NCBI GenBank assembly: GCA_030549775.1
Contig: CM060175.1
Location: 5,394,564-5,458,563, forward strand
DNA: 64,000 bases
Reading direction: 5' to 3'
Source: Tamarix chinensis
Lineage: Eukaryota; Streptophyta; Magnoliopsida; Caryophyllales; Tamaricaceae
The notes beneath the pieces were generated by a model. It was not told the DNA's origin and did no database searches. It saw only the letters and a program-made list of their open reading frames with translations. Position 1 is the stretch's first letter. The number at the start of each line of letters is the position of its first letter. Of the stretch, positions 13,101-24,563 are shown in pieces. The position numbers and the translations under genes were made by a program.

Positions 13101-13793
13101 TTGTCCCCAAGAAGTTTCAGACCGTTCCACCGGTTTAAAAATAGTGGGGTTCCTGCACTCATTGTATATAAAAGAATGAAAATGGACTATACTTAATAAA
13201 ATGATTTGGATCATATTATGCCTTATGAGATGATCATTTACTTGGTTTTATTTCATTTATCATTTACTGTGAAAGCATGTGCTACATGTATTCCTATTTT
13301 TGATAGTATTGTTCCCTTTCTTAATACGTAGCGTATTGACCACCCGTTTTATGGCTACTGCTTATTCCCATGAGCAGAAGGCCCTACATCTTATGTGTAG
13401 ATTTTAGTGGATTATGTAGATGATTTTTTGGCCTATGAAACCTTATGTGAGGATGGGTGACTCCATTTATGTCAGGGTTAGGTAAAGAATATTTGTTATC
13501 GGGGTTATGTATTAAACTGGATACCCCTTTTGGACTCTTAATCCACGGTATCCCCTTTTTGCATTTTAGTATTGTAAAACTCAGAGTAATACTCCAAACT
13601 CAATATTTGTACTATAAATGCACTTTTGATTCCAATTTCGTTGTATTACTTTGAAATTTTTAGCCTTATTATTGATGTAAGGACGGTTGCTTAAACTAGA
13701 ATTATGTTGATCACGGCGGTAACCCCCACTATTTTTACTTATTTATTTCCGCAACAAATGAGAATTTTCAGTGGTAAAAATTGGGTTGTTACA
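10122..13793 (+). mobile_element. D1: D-family solo LTR nested in C1
   Basis: It runs from TGTAATACCCC to TTGTTACA, 3672 bp, between TAAAT (10117-10121) and CAAAT (13794-13798), a one-mismatch duplication. In order it has a CTTTT-rich tract (10365-10440), C-rich DNA with frames that are Pro/His/Ser runs, hairpin units of the GCAC...GTGC type (11150-11300), an AT-rich stretch, the CACTTAAAGTGAAAGA box (12705-12720), four to five units with the core ATTCCACC...ATAGTGG (12780-13150), a TACGTAGCGTA palindrome (13320-13340), and the shared 3' end. There is no primer site, polypurine tract or gene, hence the solo LTR reading. Confidence 0.8.
10365..10432 (+). repeat. CTTTT microsatellite
   Basis: Imperfect repeats of CTTTT/CCTTTT lie near the 5' part of D1. 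The homologous tracts of D2 (about 20910-20975) and D3 (about 52740-52785) are shorter. Confidence 0.85.
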
Positions 13794-14404
13794 CAAATAA
13801 ATGGAGAAATGGGAGATCGGCATGGAAGGAATATTCCAACTGCTTAGAAGCATGCTTGATGTTGAAGTAATCAATCTCATAACCAGGTAGAGGAGAGGGG
13901 AGGAAGAAGATAAGTGGATGAGGTCATCTTTCTCCCTCACGTGTCTTAATCGACCTTCAAAACAAATTAAGGAAATATTTTGGGTCAAACGCATCATGAA
14001 AATAGTTAGGAATCTCTTAGGGATAATGGGTATGAGCTGTTAAGGTTCCATTTTAGTGTAAGGGGTTTTTTAATAAATAAACTTCAAAGAATGTAACCAG
14101 CTTAACGAACCAGTAAATTAGTTTGGGTATATCAGTTGATTGCTCATCCACCAATTGATCGATTTCTCCAAACCAATTGATTGGTTTGGTCAAAGAACAC
14201 AATTTGGTTAAAATGATAAAGTAGTCAATCAGTTCATAGAACCAATCGATAGGTTTTCCTGAAAAAATCATTAAACCTCATTTCCTACATGATTTCAAAT
14301 AAATTTTAATTCCAAATCAAATCATGATATTGAATTAAAATCAAAGGCCCAAAATTTGTCAAAATTTCTAATCCATCCATTATACAAAAGTATGGGTTAT
14401 TACA

Positions 14405-14690
14405 CAAAATCCTTAGAAACTTTTCTCAAATAGTACATGGCTAAGATAGATGTGATAATTTAAGGTCATAAAACTTCCCTACAAACCTTGGAGATCCAAG
14501 TGGGGCATCTTACCATCGCCATAAGTAGTAGGCATGCTCTACCTATTGACATTGAGAAATCTTGTAGGGAATGCAAGAAGCATTGCAAGGTTATAACATT
14601 GCACTCGGTCAAAAAAGTCGACACAAAGGTTCAAGGTATGCCTAATTTCAAGCCATCTTACCTAGTAAGGTAAGGTGAGGTGAAGGATAC
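14405..14690 (+). pseudogene. gag remnant of Gypsy element G, part 3
   Basis: This is the gag C-terminal linker. An open stretch of about 61 codons from 14488 keeps a Gln-Val-Gly-x-Leu segment followed by Lys-Val-Ile-Thr-Leu, typical of the region between gag and protease in plant Ty3/Gypsy elements. It continues the frame broken at 7289 and is cut at 14690 by F3. I found no protease or reverse transcriptase after it. Confidence 0.65.
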
Positions 14691-17600
14691 AGTAACACCC
14701 CCAAAGTTAGTACTTATATTATTTTTTACATATGTATAAATTATAAAATAATGAATGTTACCACTACATATAAAATAAGTCTAGTCTCCTTACTAGCCTT
14801 ATACCAAGTGCTAAGGCTCAAAATAAGTTAGATCCAAAATAAAGCAATAAAAAAAAGAGAGATAATAATATATATAAAATTTATGGATAAACATCCTCCG
14901 TACAACAACAATAATCAAAATATAATAAGATACATAAAAGTCCGAAGGAAAATTAACTATACTAGCATCTGAAGATATGACACCAATTTTCCTTTAGTTT
15001 AAGACCTAAAATCCCATTTTGAGAATGAAACCTCCTCCTAATAACACTATTAATATTTACCACACTTATACATCACATACCACTCCATGATCCACACATA
15101 ATCATCTGCAAGTGTAGTATCAATACGACTTTCTTGTATGGAGTAAATTACGATACCTCACAATAGGTAGCATGCTCACATTACACATTATCACACAATG
15201 ATCATAAGACATTTTTAAAGCACGACGGTTATATGGGATAAGAAGAACATGATAACCATCTGATGGCATATACAAAATCAAAGTATTATGCTCAGCAACG
15301 AACATACTTATCTATTCACATCGACCTCAAAACACACAAATATCATTTTATAACTCATGATGAGCAAGGTAGTGTATTGAGGCTCTACTACTCAACTAAT
15401 CAAATTAATTCCAAACATCAATGGTAGGGTACGAAGGTAGCTAATAAACCGATAAACTAATACTTACCATAGACATAAAATAAATGCTTCCTTCTTATTT
15501 ATTTTAATCAAGGAAACTAAATCAACCTAGGGACACTGATATATACCTGGTTATATTAGTGTCTAGGGGTAGCAAGATAACCTTAGATCAGAACTTGGGG
15601 ACACTAATGTGCATCTGATCATACTAATACAACAAGGCCATATAGTAACCTTAGTCATCTAGGTCACCTAATCCTTAAGTATTGATACTCCTTAAGAAGT
15701 CCAGATAACCAATTAGAGTAAATGTAAGGCCTTGGTAGGGCACAATGACACACCTACAAAATAAATCAAACTAAGGGATAAATCTTATCCTTAGGGTAGC
15801 TACCCCTAAGGAGCAACCTATCCCAAACTTGAGGTATTTCACTTTAAATATTCATACGTTATGAGGTGATCACACAAACTACATAGTCCATAATAATTCT
15901 AATTCTAAAGTTAAATTATTCAATTCAACCCCCCTAAAGTCAATATTCCAAAAAAATTTAACATCATAATTGAGGTTAATATATCAATATACTAAGGCTG
16001 TCATATGGCTAATAATTCATATTGATACGCATTAGATCAAAATAATCAAAATGTCCATAAAACCCTAACTACAAAAATATTATCCAATTCAATATCAAAC
16101 TTTATTATTATGATAATTTGTCATGAAATGATTAAAAGGTAATAATTTACAACACTTTAATACATAGGTAAGTTTGTAGGCATAATGATCAACTATATTT
16201 CTCGTTATACATGTATTCTATAATTTACGTATGCAAAGCCCTAAACATACCTTTCTAACATGTCATCAATATCCCATGCAACACATATGCATAGATTTAT
16301 AGCATGATTCAAAATTTAAGATATAAATAAAATATCATGGTGCATGTAAGAATGCATTTTGAACCCTAGAGCATGTGAATAATATTTTTAACAAATTAAC
16401 CATAATCATGCTTGCGTACTATTATGCTATATATATATAACAACCCTAGCAGTAATATGTAAAGAGAATCATGGAACACTTAGCATGGCATAAGCATAAT
16501 AACTTGACAAGGTCACATACCCTAACAAAACCCTAGTCATTCATATGTTATCCTTTTACATATTCAACATGCAGACGTCACATAATTAATAACAAGTCAA
16601 ATAATCATGTTTTCAGCATCCACATGTTTTCATAATACTTGCATAAAATAAAACCTAGCATGATTCTAATTCTAAACACACTATCATGCTCACACACAAA
16701 TTCTACTTTATCATGAGTGATTGGATTTACCTAAATGCAAGCTACACAAAAATACAAAAGTTTGCTTTCTCCACAACACCTCAAGTATTACTTAATCAAG
16801 GAACACCTAGAAACATATATTAGCACATAACATAATACGATAATCATAAAAAAAAACTAATTGGGGAAGGAATAATAGATAATCAAGGCAAAGGAAAGTT
16901 ACACAACAACACAATAATAAATCAATAACGGGTGAAGCTCACATTGCAAGGCCTTAGTAATGTGAGATCTTCATGTTAGGAGTGGCTGATTTGTGTCACT
17001 AAATCACACATAAGAGGGGGATGCAGAATCCAAAGGTCATGTAATGAGGGCTTCATGGCGTTAGAAGATCACATTGGTAAGGAAGTGGTGAAATCTCAAG
17101 GCACTAATGTGAGTATCTCTTATAGCAAATGGGGAAAGAAGAATGTGAGGATTGGAAGCAAAGGATGGGAAGCAACATGAGTTTATCACATTAATAAGGA
17201 GGTTCAATGTGAGTTGTTCATACAAGGAAGGAGAGGCAACATTGGGTTGTAGAGTTTCAACACATGTAGCTTTAACAAAAAATTTGAAACTGCGAAGGAG
17301 AAAGAAGGGAAAGCTATGAATGGAAGCTCGAGATAAAGTGAAGAAGTGTATCAACAAAAGTACACATATTCTAGCTAGATCAAAACACAAAAATTAGGGA
17401 GGAAAGATGTCTTATATAGGCAATGGTGGCATGTGAACACAAATTTTAAGGAGTTACTAACAAAGGCAGACATGCAAGGAAAATGGTAAGGGCATAGAGT
17501 GTGTAGAGAGGTGGTGTAAAAATGCAACATTATAGAGGGGTTGAGTGTAGAGAAGGTTAAAAATTACAACATGGTTTGGTATTCTAGTTAGAGTAACCAA

Positions 17601-18723
17601 ACTAGGGGAAAACATCTAGTTAGCAAAGCTCAAGTTCCGTGGTTAAAAAAGCGTAGGTTAAGGTCCAAAGTAGGGTTAGAACTAATCACCTAAATTCCAT
17701 CAAAATTTAATATAATTAACTTTATATAGAATTAGTAATAATAACACATTCAAATCTATAATAATTACCATATTGTTTGTTATTATCAATCAAAATAAAG
17801 GGTTTTATTATATTAATAAGAGGGAATTAGTTGAGTTTATGGTTTGATGATAATAAACAAAAAGGATTTCCTTTATATTCTATGTATTGATGTATTATAG
17901 GTTTGAAGATGTTGGAAGGACATATTTATAAGGAATGGTATTCTATATAGAAGAAGGAATTGTTGATACATAAAGATCATATAACTTTGAGGAGTATCTT
18001 GGATAGGTGTCTTTATGTAAGAAAATAAGTTTCTTATTGAATTAATTTAAGTAGCATAAGCATATATATATATATATTCTAAAATATTTTTTTAATTGCT
18101 TTTCAAAAGAAAACTCAGCTTGAGTTTCTTACATTAGCAAAAAAGTCCAATTAATCAAGAAAGGGTTTTGACTAAAGGAAAATCAATATGTCTAGAAATC
18201 AATTAGCACGATTTATCCTATCTTATTTTTACACTAATTTGCAAGATTTCTAATTCATGAATTTTTTTAATAAAAAAACATTTTATAAATTAAGTAACTT
18301 TATCGTATGAAAAATAGGTTATGAGTTGACTTGGTTTACTGTTTTTGCTGAGCTAAATCATATCTTTACACCTATTATTGTTTTACAATTTTAAGGGAAG
18401 GTTGTGTGTAAAGAAATAGGTAAGGGGTTAAGTATTGGCTTAGGATTTATTTTGGTTTAGGTTTAATATAGCTCATAAAACCAAATTTGGGAAGATAAAC
18501 TGGTTAAGGTGAGGGGAAAAGAATAAAGGGAAAAGAAAATAAAGGGTTAGTGTAAAATATTTAAGTAATGGTCAAAGTTAAACATAATGGTTACAGTTTA
18601 AGGGTTAAAAGAGATGAATGAGCCCAGGTTTAGGGTAGAGTCTCTGGAAAAAAAAAAAGAAAAGAAAAAAAAAGGGGCTTAGCACCCCAAAATGAAACGT
18701 TTACAAAATTTTGAGTTGTTACA
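14691..18723 (-). mobile_element. F3: F-family solo LTR
   Basis: This minus-strand element of about 4.03 kb runs from TGTAACAACTC (complement ending at 18723) to the GGGGGTGTTAC complement at 14691, where the first base is changed to A. It matches F4 over the outer parts (18400-18600 against 46020-46150) and in the stretch around the TTTCACTTTAAATATT box (15838-15853) with the preceding ACCCCTAAGGAG and GGGACACT units. No clean 5-bp duplication is visible (GATAC at left, TCACT at right). The frame at 17061-17390 (-) is Ser/Phe-rich and has no recognisable domain. Confidence 0.7.
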
Positions 18724-19042
18724 TCACTATCCCATTAAAAAGGCACTTTATCCTCGAAGTCCATGGCAGACCATACAAACAAGTGCATCAACTTTTAAGG
18801 CACTTGATGCAGGAGCATCTTCATCTCATTATTATTATTTTGAAGGGCAAGAGTTAGCATATTTGGATATAGTACCAATTATTCTTAAAAATCTTGAACA
18901 ACTTTATAATAATCCTAATAATGTTTCATTAAGTGATTCTTGTAGGTATTACATATATTTGCAAGAATAGGCCATTACCAATAGTATCTAATGTATAAGA
19001 CACTAAAAATGCATGCATTACAAAGTTGCATGGAGGACAAAG
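18724..19042 (+). other. Unidentified open stretch between F3 and F1
   Basis: An open frame (from 18692, so its first codons lie in F3) runs to 18970. After the F3 junction it reads as balanced protein sequence of about 80 residues, including ALDAGASS and DIVPIILKNLEQLYNNPNN, with no low-complexity bias. It has no start codon of its own after the junction. I do not recognise it. It could be a fragment of a host gene, of a DNA transposon, or of the old element interrupted by F3. The stretch ends at the CAAAG duplication of F1. Confidence 0.35.
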
Positions 19043-20657
19043 TGTAACACCCCAAAATTTTAAAACCTAAAATTTAAATGTTTAACCTTTTATGCGGAAT
19101 AATTTAATCTTAAATTACTGATTTAATTATTTTGTGGACTTTTAACTTACAAAATAGATAAAATTATTTAATAAACTAATATAATTATTTTTATCATTTT
19201 ATCTTACTATTTTTATTTAAATAAATCCCCAAACCCATTATTTTACCAAAATTATTTTATTAAATTAATACCCTAATTTTTGAATAAATTAATTCAATAT
19301 TTTCTTAATAGTTAAATTTAATATAAATTCTAATCCTAACCCTAAAAATATTTTCTTTTTCTTTTTCTCCTTTTCATTTTTCCTTTTTTTTCATTTTCTT
19401 TATTTTCTTTTCTTCCTTCTTCCTTAGGCTAGCCCAACCCTTCCTTTTTCCTTCTCTTCTTCTCTCGCCCAGGCCTTTCTTCTTCTTTTTTTTAATTTTC
19501 TTTTCTCTTCTTCTCCCCTTAGGCCAGCCCAACCTCTCCTTCCTTTTCTTCTTCTTCTTTTTTTTCTATCACGTGGGCTAACCCACCTCCTCTTCTTTTC
19601 TTTCCTTCCTCACACAGCCCATTACCCTCTCTTTCTTCCCCTACACCCCTATGCCAAATCGCCCCTCCCCCTCATGTGCCTTTTGCCCCCTACACCCCTA
19701 CTAGCCTACACCTCCACCCTACTAACTGGGTTCCCTCCACTACCCCCTCTACTTGTCCCTTTCCTTGCCATTTTTGACTGAATAACCCCTACTTCCCTTC
19801 CCTACGTGCTCCTCTTCCTTCCATTTTCATCCCTATCTTTGTCGCCCTATTATACTATGTCTGCCTAACCTTATACATTGAGCCTCTCATACCCTTCTTT
19901 TTCTTCTCCTTCTTCTTTTCTTTTATATGCCATTATCCCTTATGATCTATTCTGTAACACCCCGAGTCGATATGACCATGTAGGAGCTACTGTGGAGCAC
20001 TTTTGGATTAATCGATTGGTTCTACAAATTAATACGAGTCCTTTCAGATCACTTTGTGTAATACCCCAAAAACTCTAATTTAGGAAATTATGATAAAATA
20101 GGGATTTATTTGTGAGATTAATTAAATATAATTTTTATATGAAATAATAGGAGTAATTAAGACAAAAAAAGAGGGAAATAATAAATAATTTAATTAGGGA
20201 AGATTAGGATAATTTGCTAATTAAAATAGAATTTAGGAAGATTTACCCAAAATTTTCTAAATTAATATAAAAAGGAATTTACTTATTATTTTATTAATTC
20301 TTATTATTTTTAAATATTCAAAAATACTAAAGTATCCTAAACACCCCCACCACCCTATTTTCCTTTTTTATTTTTTATTTTTTCCTTTTTCTTTTTTCTT
20401 TTTTTCTTTTCTCCTTTCTCGTTTTTTCTCCTCTCTTTCCCCTGGTTGGGCCTCGCCCGTGTGGCCCAACCTCCCCCTCCTCTCTTCTCTCCCTAGCGAG
20501 GCCCAACCCACATCTTTTTTCTTTCTTCCTCCCTCACCTGTCTAGTTCTTCCCCTCTCTTTTCCTTTCTTTTCTTTTTCCTTAACCGGCCGACCCAACTT
20601 CTTTCTTCTTCCTCCTCCCTTCCCCCATCCTCATGCTATAGGTCACACCTACGACCT

Positions 20658-23553
20658 TGTAATACCCCGAAAATTTGCTTAACCTAATCCTACATCATTA
20701 GCGTCCTAATTTGATTCTAATATCAAGAAATCTTATTGTTAACCTTAACCAAATTTCTTAATCCTAAAACTTTAATCAAAATTGAAACCTTGATTTAGAT
20801 AAACCGTAATTTATAAACCAAAATTAAAACCCACTAAAATTTCCACTAATCCAAATTACTTGGCTAATCCAAAATTGCTTAATTTAATCCTAATCCCCTA
20901 ACCCATCTCTCTTTTCCTTTTCTTTCTCCTTTTATTTTCTTCCTTTCTTCCTTTTTCTTTTCTTTTCTTTTCCCTTCTTCTCCTGTGCCGATTTTGTGGA
21001 GTGAGAGTTTTGGCTTCCTTTACACCACCACCATCATCTTGTTCTCCCACATGCACCATGACACCATCATCCCTGCCCCCCTCATGCCTATCTTCTTTTT
21101 CTTCTCTTTCCCTACACATCACCATCACTTCCCCTGCCACTCTTTTTCTTCCTTCTTCTTTCTATTGCTGCTCTATTTTGAACATCAGTCACAATCACCA
21201 TCACACTCCCCGCTTTTATCTCTAGTGCATGTCTTCTTCATTATCATCACCCCCTCATGCCTCTACCTGATCTCCATCCATTTCAACTATCACCATCCCC
21301 TATCCTTTTTCATTTCTTCTTCTTGATAGATCATCAACGTCATCATCGTCACCCCCTGCCATTTTCTCCTCCAAGGCATGCCACCATACTAGTATATATA
21401 TCCCTCTATCCCTCCATTTTATTGTCATCCCTCACCTCCCTAACCTTATTCTCTTCTTCCTTCTCCTTCATCCTTCTTCTTCCCCCTCCTTTCTCTATTT
21501 TCAGCATTTGCACCATCCAAGCCACCACCAAGCACCACCCAAGCTACCAGTCACCCCAAACTTCCCCCTTTCCGTCACCAGCCATCACCACCAACCACTG
21601 CCTCTTTTCCATTCTTCTTCCCCTTGTTCATTGCAGTGTTGCAAAATGTATGGCCTATGCACTAGCTGCTGCACGACCGTGCACTACTTAGATGTCCCGC
21701 TGCACAACCATGCAATTCTTACGCCGTCTGGCCATGCGTTTTATTTTCTTTCAGCCTAGTACTACACAACTGTGCAATTCTTGCACTGCCTTGCCATGCA
21801 TATTTTCCTCCCTCGACTTGTTGTGCACTGTTGCTGCACAGCCATGCAACTTTTGCACTGCCTAGCCGTGCAACTTTCTTTTTGGCCGTGTACCCCTATT
21901 TTCACCCCAAATCTTGTCCAAACACCACCAAAATTTAACCATAGCTCCACCACACATTCTTCTACACTTCCATTTGACTCTGATAAATTTTATTTTTACC
22001 CCCTCTACCTTGACTTCCCTCTCAATTTTTAATCTTCAATCCTAATTTATTTTATCCTATTTTTGTAGGTGATCTTCTGGTGATCTTGGAGCAGGTATAG
22101 GATTTACATACATAGAGCCCAATGTACTTGTTGGTAAGGATACATGTAATAGATAGGGATTTATGTGATACTTGTATCTTTGTATATGATTTTATGTTGA
22201 GTATGTTATATTAAATAATTTAATTATGGAAATGCTATGAAATGGTATTCTTGAGATCAATAAAATTATGTAAGTTTGTATTTGGGTATAATATTTGATA
22301 CAAGATATCTAGGGAAAACTAAGGATATGTACTTCAAATATTGATTAGAAATGTATATGCTTCATGTTTTATAAAGCTTTGGAAGAACACAATTGTCTTA
22401 CCTACCCTAAGGTTATTATGGTCATTTGATGATAATTACGTGGCCGTACTTATGTATTTAATTGAATTTCTTTCATTTATATGAGTTTGGCATGATAATA
22501 CACAATCAATTATAAATAAGGTATCAATCATTTAAAGAGAAAGATCACGTGGGTCGAGCCGAGGTATTTATATGGCTCTGTTCCACCGGATAATAATAAT
22601 GGCTCGAGTGTGTTGTCCTCGAGAGGTACTTCAGCCCGTTCCACGGATTAAGAATAGTAGGGCATCATGCTCAATGTGAATGAAAATAAAATTAAGAGTT
22701 AAACTATAAATAAAAAGATACTAATCATTTAAAGTGAAAGACTACGTGAGTTAGGACCAAAGTGTTGAGTCCGTTCCACCTGATAATAATAGTGGCTCGA
22801 GTGTGTTATCCTCGAGAGGTGCTTTAGACCATTCCATCGGTTTAATAATAGTCGCTCAGGAGCATTTTATTCTGAGAGGTGTTGGCTCCGTTCCACCGAA
22901 TAATAACAGTGGCTCGGGTGTGTTCTTCCCAAGAGGTGTTTCAGACCATTCCATCGGTTTAAGAATAGTGGGGTCCCTAAACTCAATGTAAATAAAAGAT
23001 TGGAATATAGTATATCTAATGAAATACCTGGAATTAGTATTTATCTAGCATTCTTTGATTTGTGCATATATGATTTTCATATGATAATTCTTGTAACCCT
23101 ACTTGATTGTACCATTACCTTACTTGGTATGTAGCGTACTAATCATCCTTTTCATGGGTGTTGCTCAATCCAAGGAGTAGATGACCTAGATGTTTATGTG
23201 TAGGTTGATGAGGACCAGGTGGATGAATTCATAGCCTTTGATACGATATATGTGGAGGAGTGATAGTTTTACCTAGATACCTTTTTGGATTCTTAGTTCC
23301 ATGCGATCCCTTTCTATTGTATTTTGATAATGTAATTGGAGTTGATCTCTAAATACTTATTTAATGTTATTAAAAGTTATCTTGTTTCTTAATATCATGT
23401 TTTAAATTTTCTAACCGTTTTGCCTTGTGATTGATGTAAGGATGGTGGGGGTAAGCTAAACTTATGTCAATTACAGTAGTAACACCCAATTATTCTATTA
23501 TATGCTTCCGCTTAAAACAAAATTTTTTTAGTAGTAAATTTTAGGGTGTTATA
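20658..23553 (+). mobile_element. D2: D-family solo LTR nested in B2
   Basis: It runs from TGTAATACCCCGAAAAT to GGGTGTTATA (the last but one base mutated), 2896 bp, which is about 0.75 kb shorter than D1 and D3. The AT-rich middle seen in D1 (about 11700-12500) is largely missing. The flanks GACCT and GATAT match 3/5. It carries the GCAC...GTGC hairpin cluster (21650-21880), two AAAGTGAAAG-type boxes (22527-22544, 22724-22741), each followed by tandem CCGTTCCACC...TAGTGGCTCG units (22580-22660, 22775-22975), and the GTAGCGTAC palindrome (23130-23150). Confidence 0.8.
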
Positions 23554-24499
23554 GATATGCCACAGTCCTTCCCCCTACTAGTGCATGCCTACCTGCTTCC
23601 TTCTCTCTTTCCCATCCTTTTCCTTCCCATTTTGAGCCCAGCCTACCCCTATCCTGCCTCTCCTACGTGCTCCCTTCCCCTTCCCTTTCCCGTCCTCTAC
23701 CCTACAACCCTAAAATTCACAGGGCCTATACTGGCCTACCACAGCCGATCGGCAACCCCTAGCCCCTACTCCAATGTCATCTTACCCATTTGTCCCCCTT
23801 TCCCTCCCTTGACCTATAAATACCCCATATCAACCCCCATTTGCCCTCATTTTCTGTGCCTAGAAATTCCCACCATTTTTTCCGCCACCACTTTAGACAG
23901 TGCCCCAGCTGCCGGTGTGCAACGCCACTACATGAAACACCACCCAATCTCTTCCTTGTATTACCCTCCACCAAACTAAGCCACTCGCCACCCTTGAATC
24001 TCCCTACACAAACCACCCCGGTTGTGTACAATTTGTAGCTTGAGCTGCCATTTACACCTTATTGCCGCCCTTCTCGCTGTCGTGCGCCACCCCTTCTACC
24101 ATAATCACCACCTCCCCTGCCCCCATTTGACTTAGCATACCCTCCTCCACCTTCCCCTACATTTCCTTTTCCCTTTCTCCCTCTCCTTCCTCCTTCCTCC
24201 TTCTCCACCACCCTCAACCACCACAACCACCACTACATACCTCGCCACCCTACTATGCCACCACCACCACTACATCCCTCTTAGTCTATAGAGTCTACCA
24301 CCCCACAACCACCACCTCTCTCTCTCTCTTTCATCTCTAAAAGACCCACCTTTCCCAAAACCACCACTTCCACCACCACCGCCGTGTGCCACTACCACCA
24401 CTGCCACCTAACTGCCGCCTTCACTAGGTTGTACCCTAACTATTCCTAGCCCTTGAGTATACATTATTTAGTATAATTATTATTCTAACTTTACTATTA

Positions 24500-24523
24500 T
24501 CCTTATTATCATCATCATCATCA

Positions 24524-24561
<38 letters not shown>
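24500..24561 (+). repeat. ATC/ATT microsatellite in B2
   Basis: This is a run of ATC units followed by ATT units, in the family position equivalent to 5260-5400 in B1 and 39985-40040 in B3. Confidence 0.9.

Positions 24562-24563
<2 letters not shown>

Larger units (their letters stand above)
7290..14404 (-). mobile_element. C1: C-family solo LTR, interrupted by D1
   Basis: This minus-strand element starts (right to left) TGTAATAACCCATAC at 14404 and ends at the TGTAACACTCCC complement at 7290. Without D1 it is 3443 bp, against 3438 bp for C2. The flanks are AAAAA (7285-7289) and CAAAA (14405-14409), a 4/5 duplication. It contains two arrays of CGATTGGTT-type units (9019-9300, 14100-14260), a CACTTTAAGTG-type box (8608-8620) and tandem units built on GACATAAGTC (8330-8400). 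The frames at 7533-7760 and 9594-10008 carry no recognisable domain. It separates the gag at 7289 from its continuation at 14405. Confidence 0.8.

Noticed and set aside
12780..13150. Regular spaced repeats that might suggest a CRISPR array
   Set aside because: Units are diverged, adjacent and without unique spacers. The DNA is plant nuclear and the array recurs inside other LTR copies.
20985..22032. Ser/His/Phe-rich frames that could be read as secreted or membrane proteins
   Set aside because: They are low-complexity frames in the D2 LTR and are not conserved in D1 or D3.
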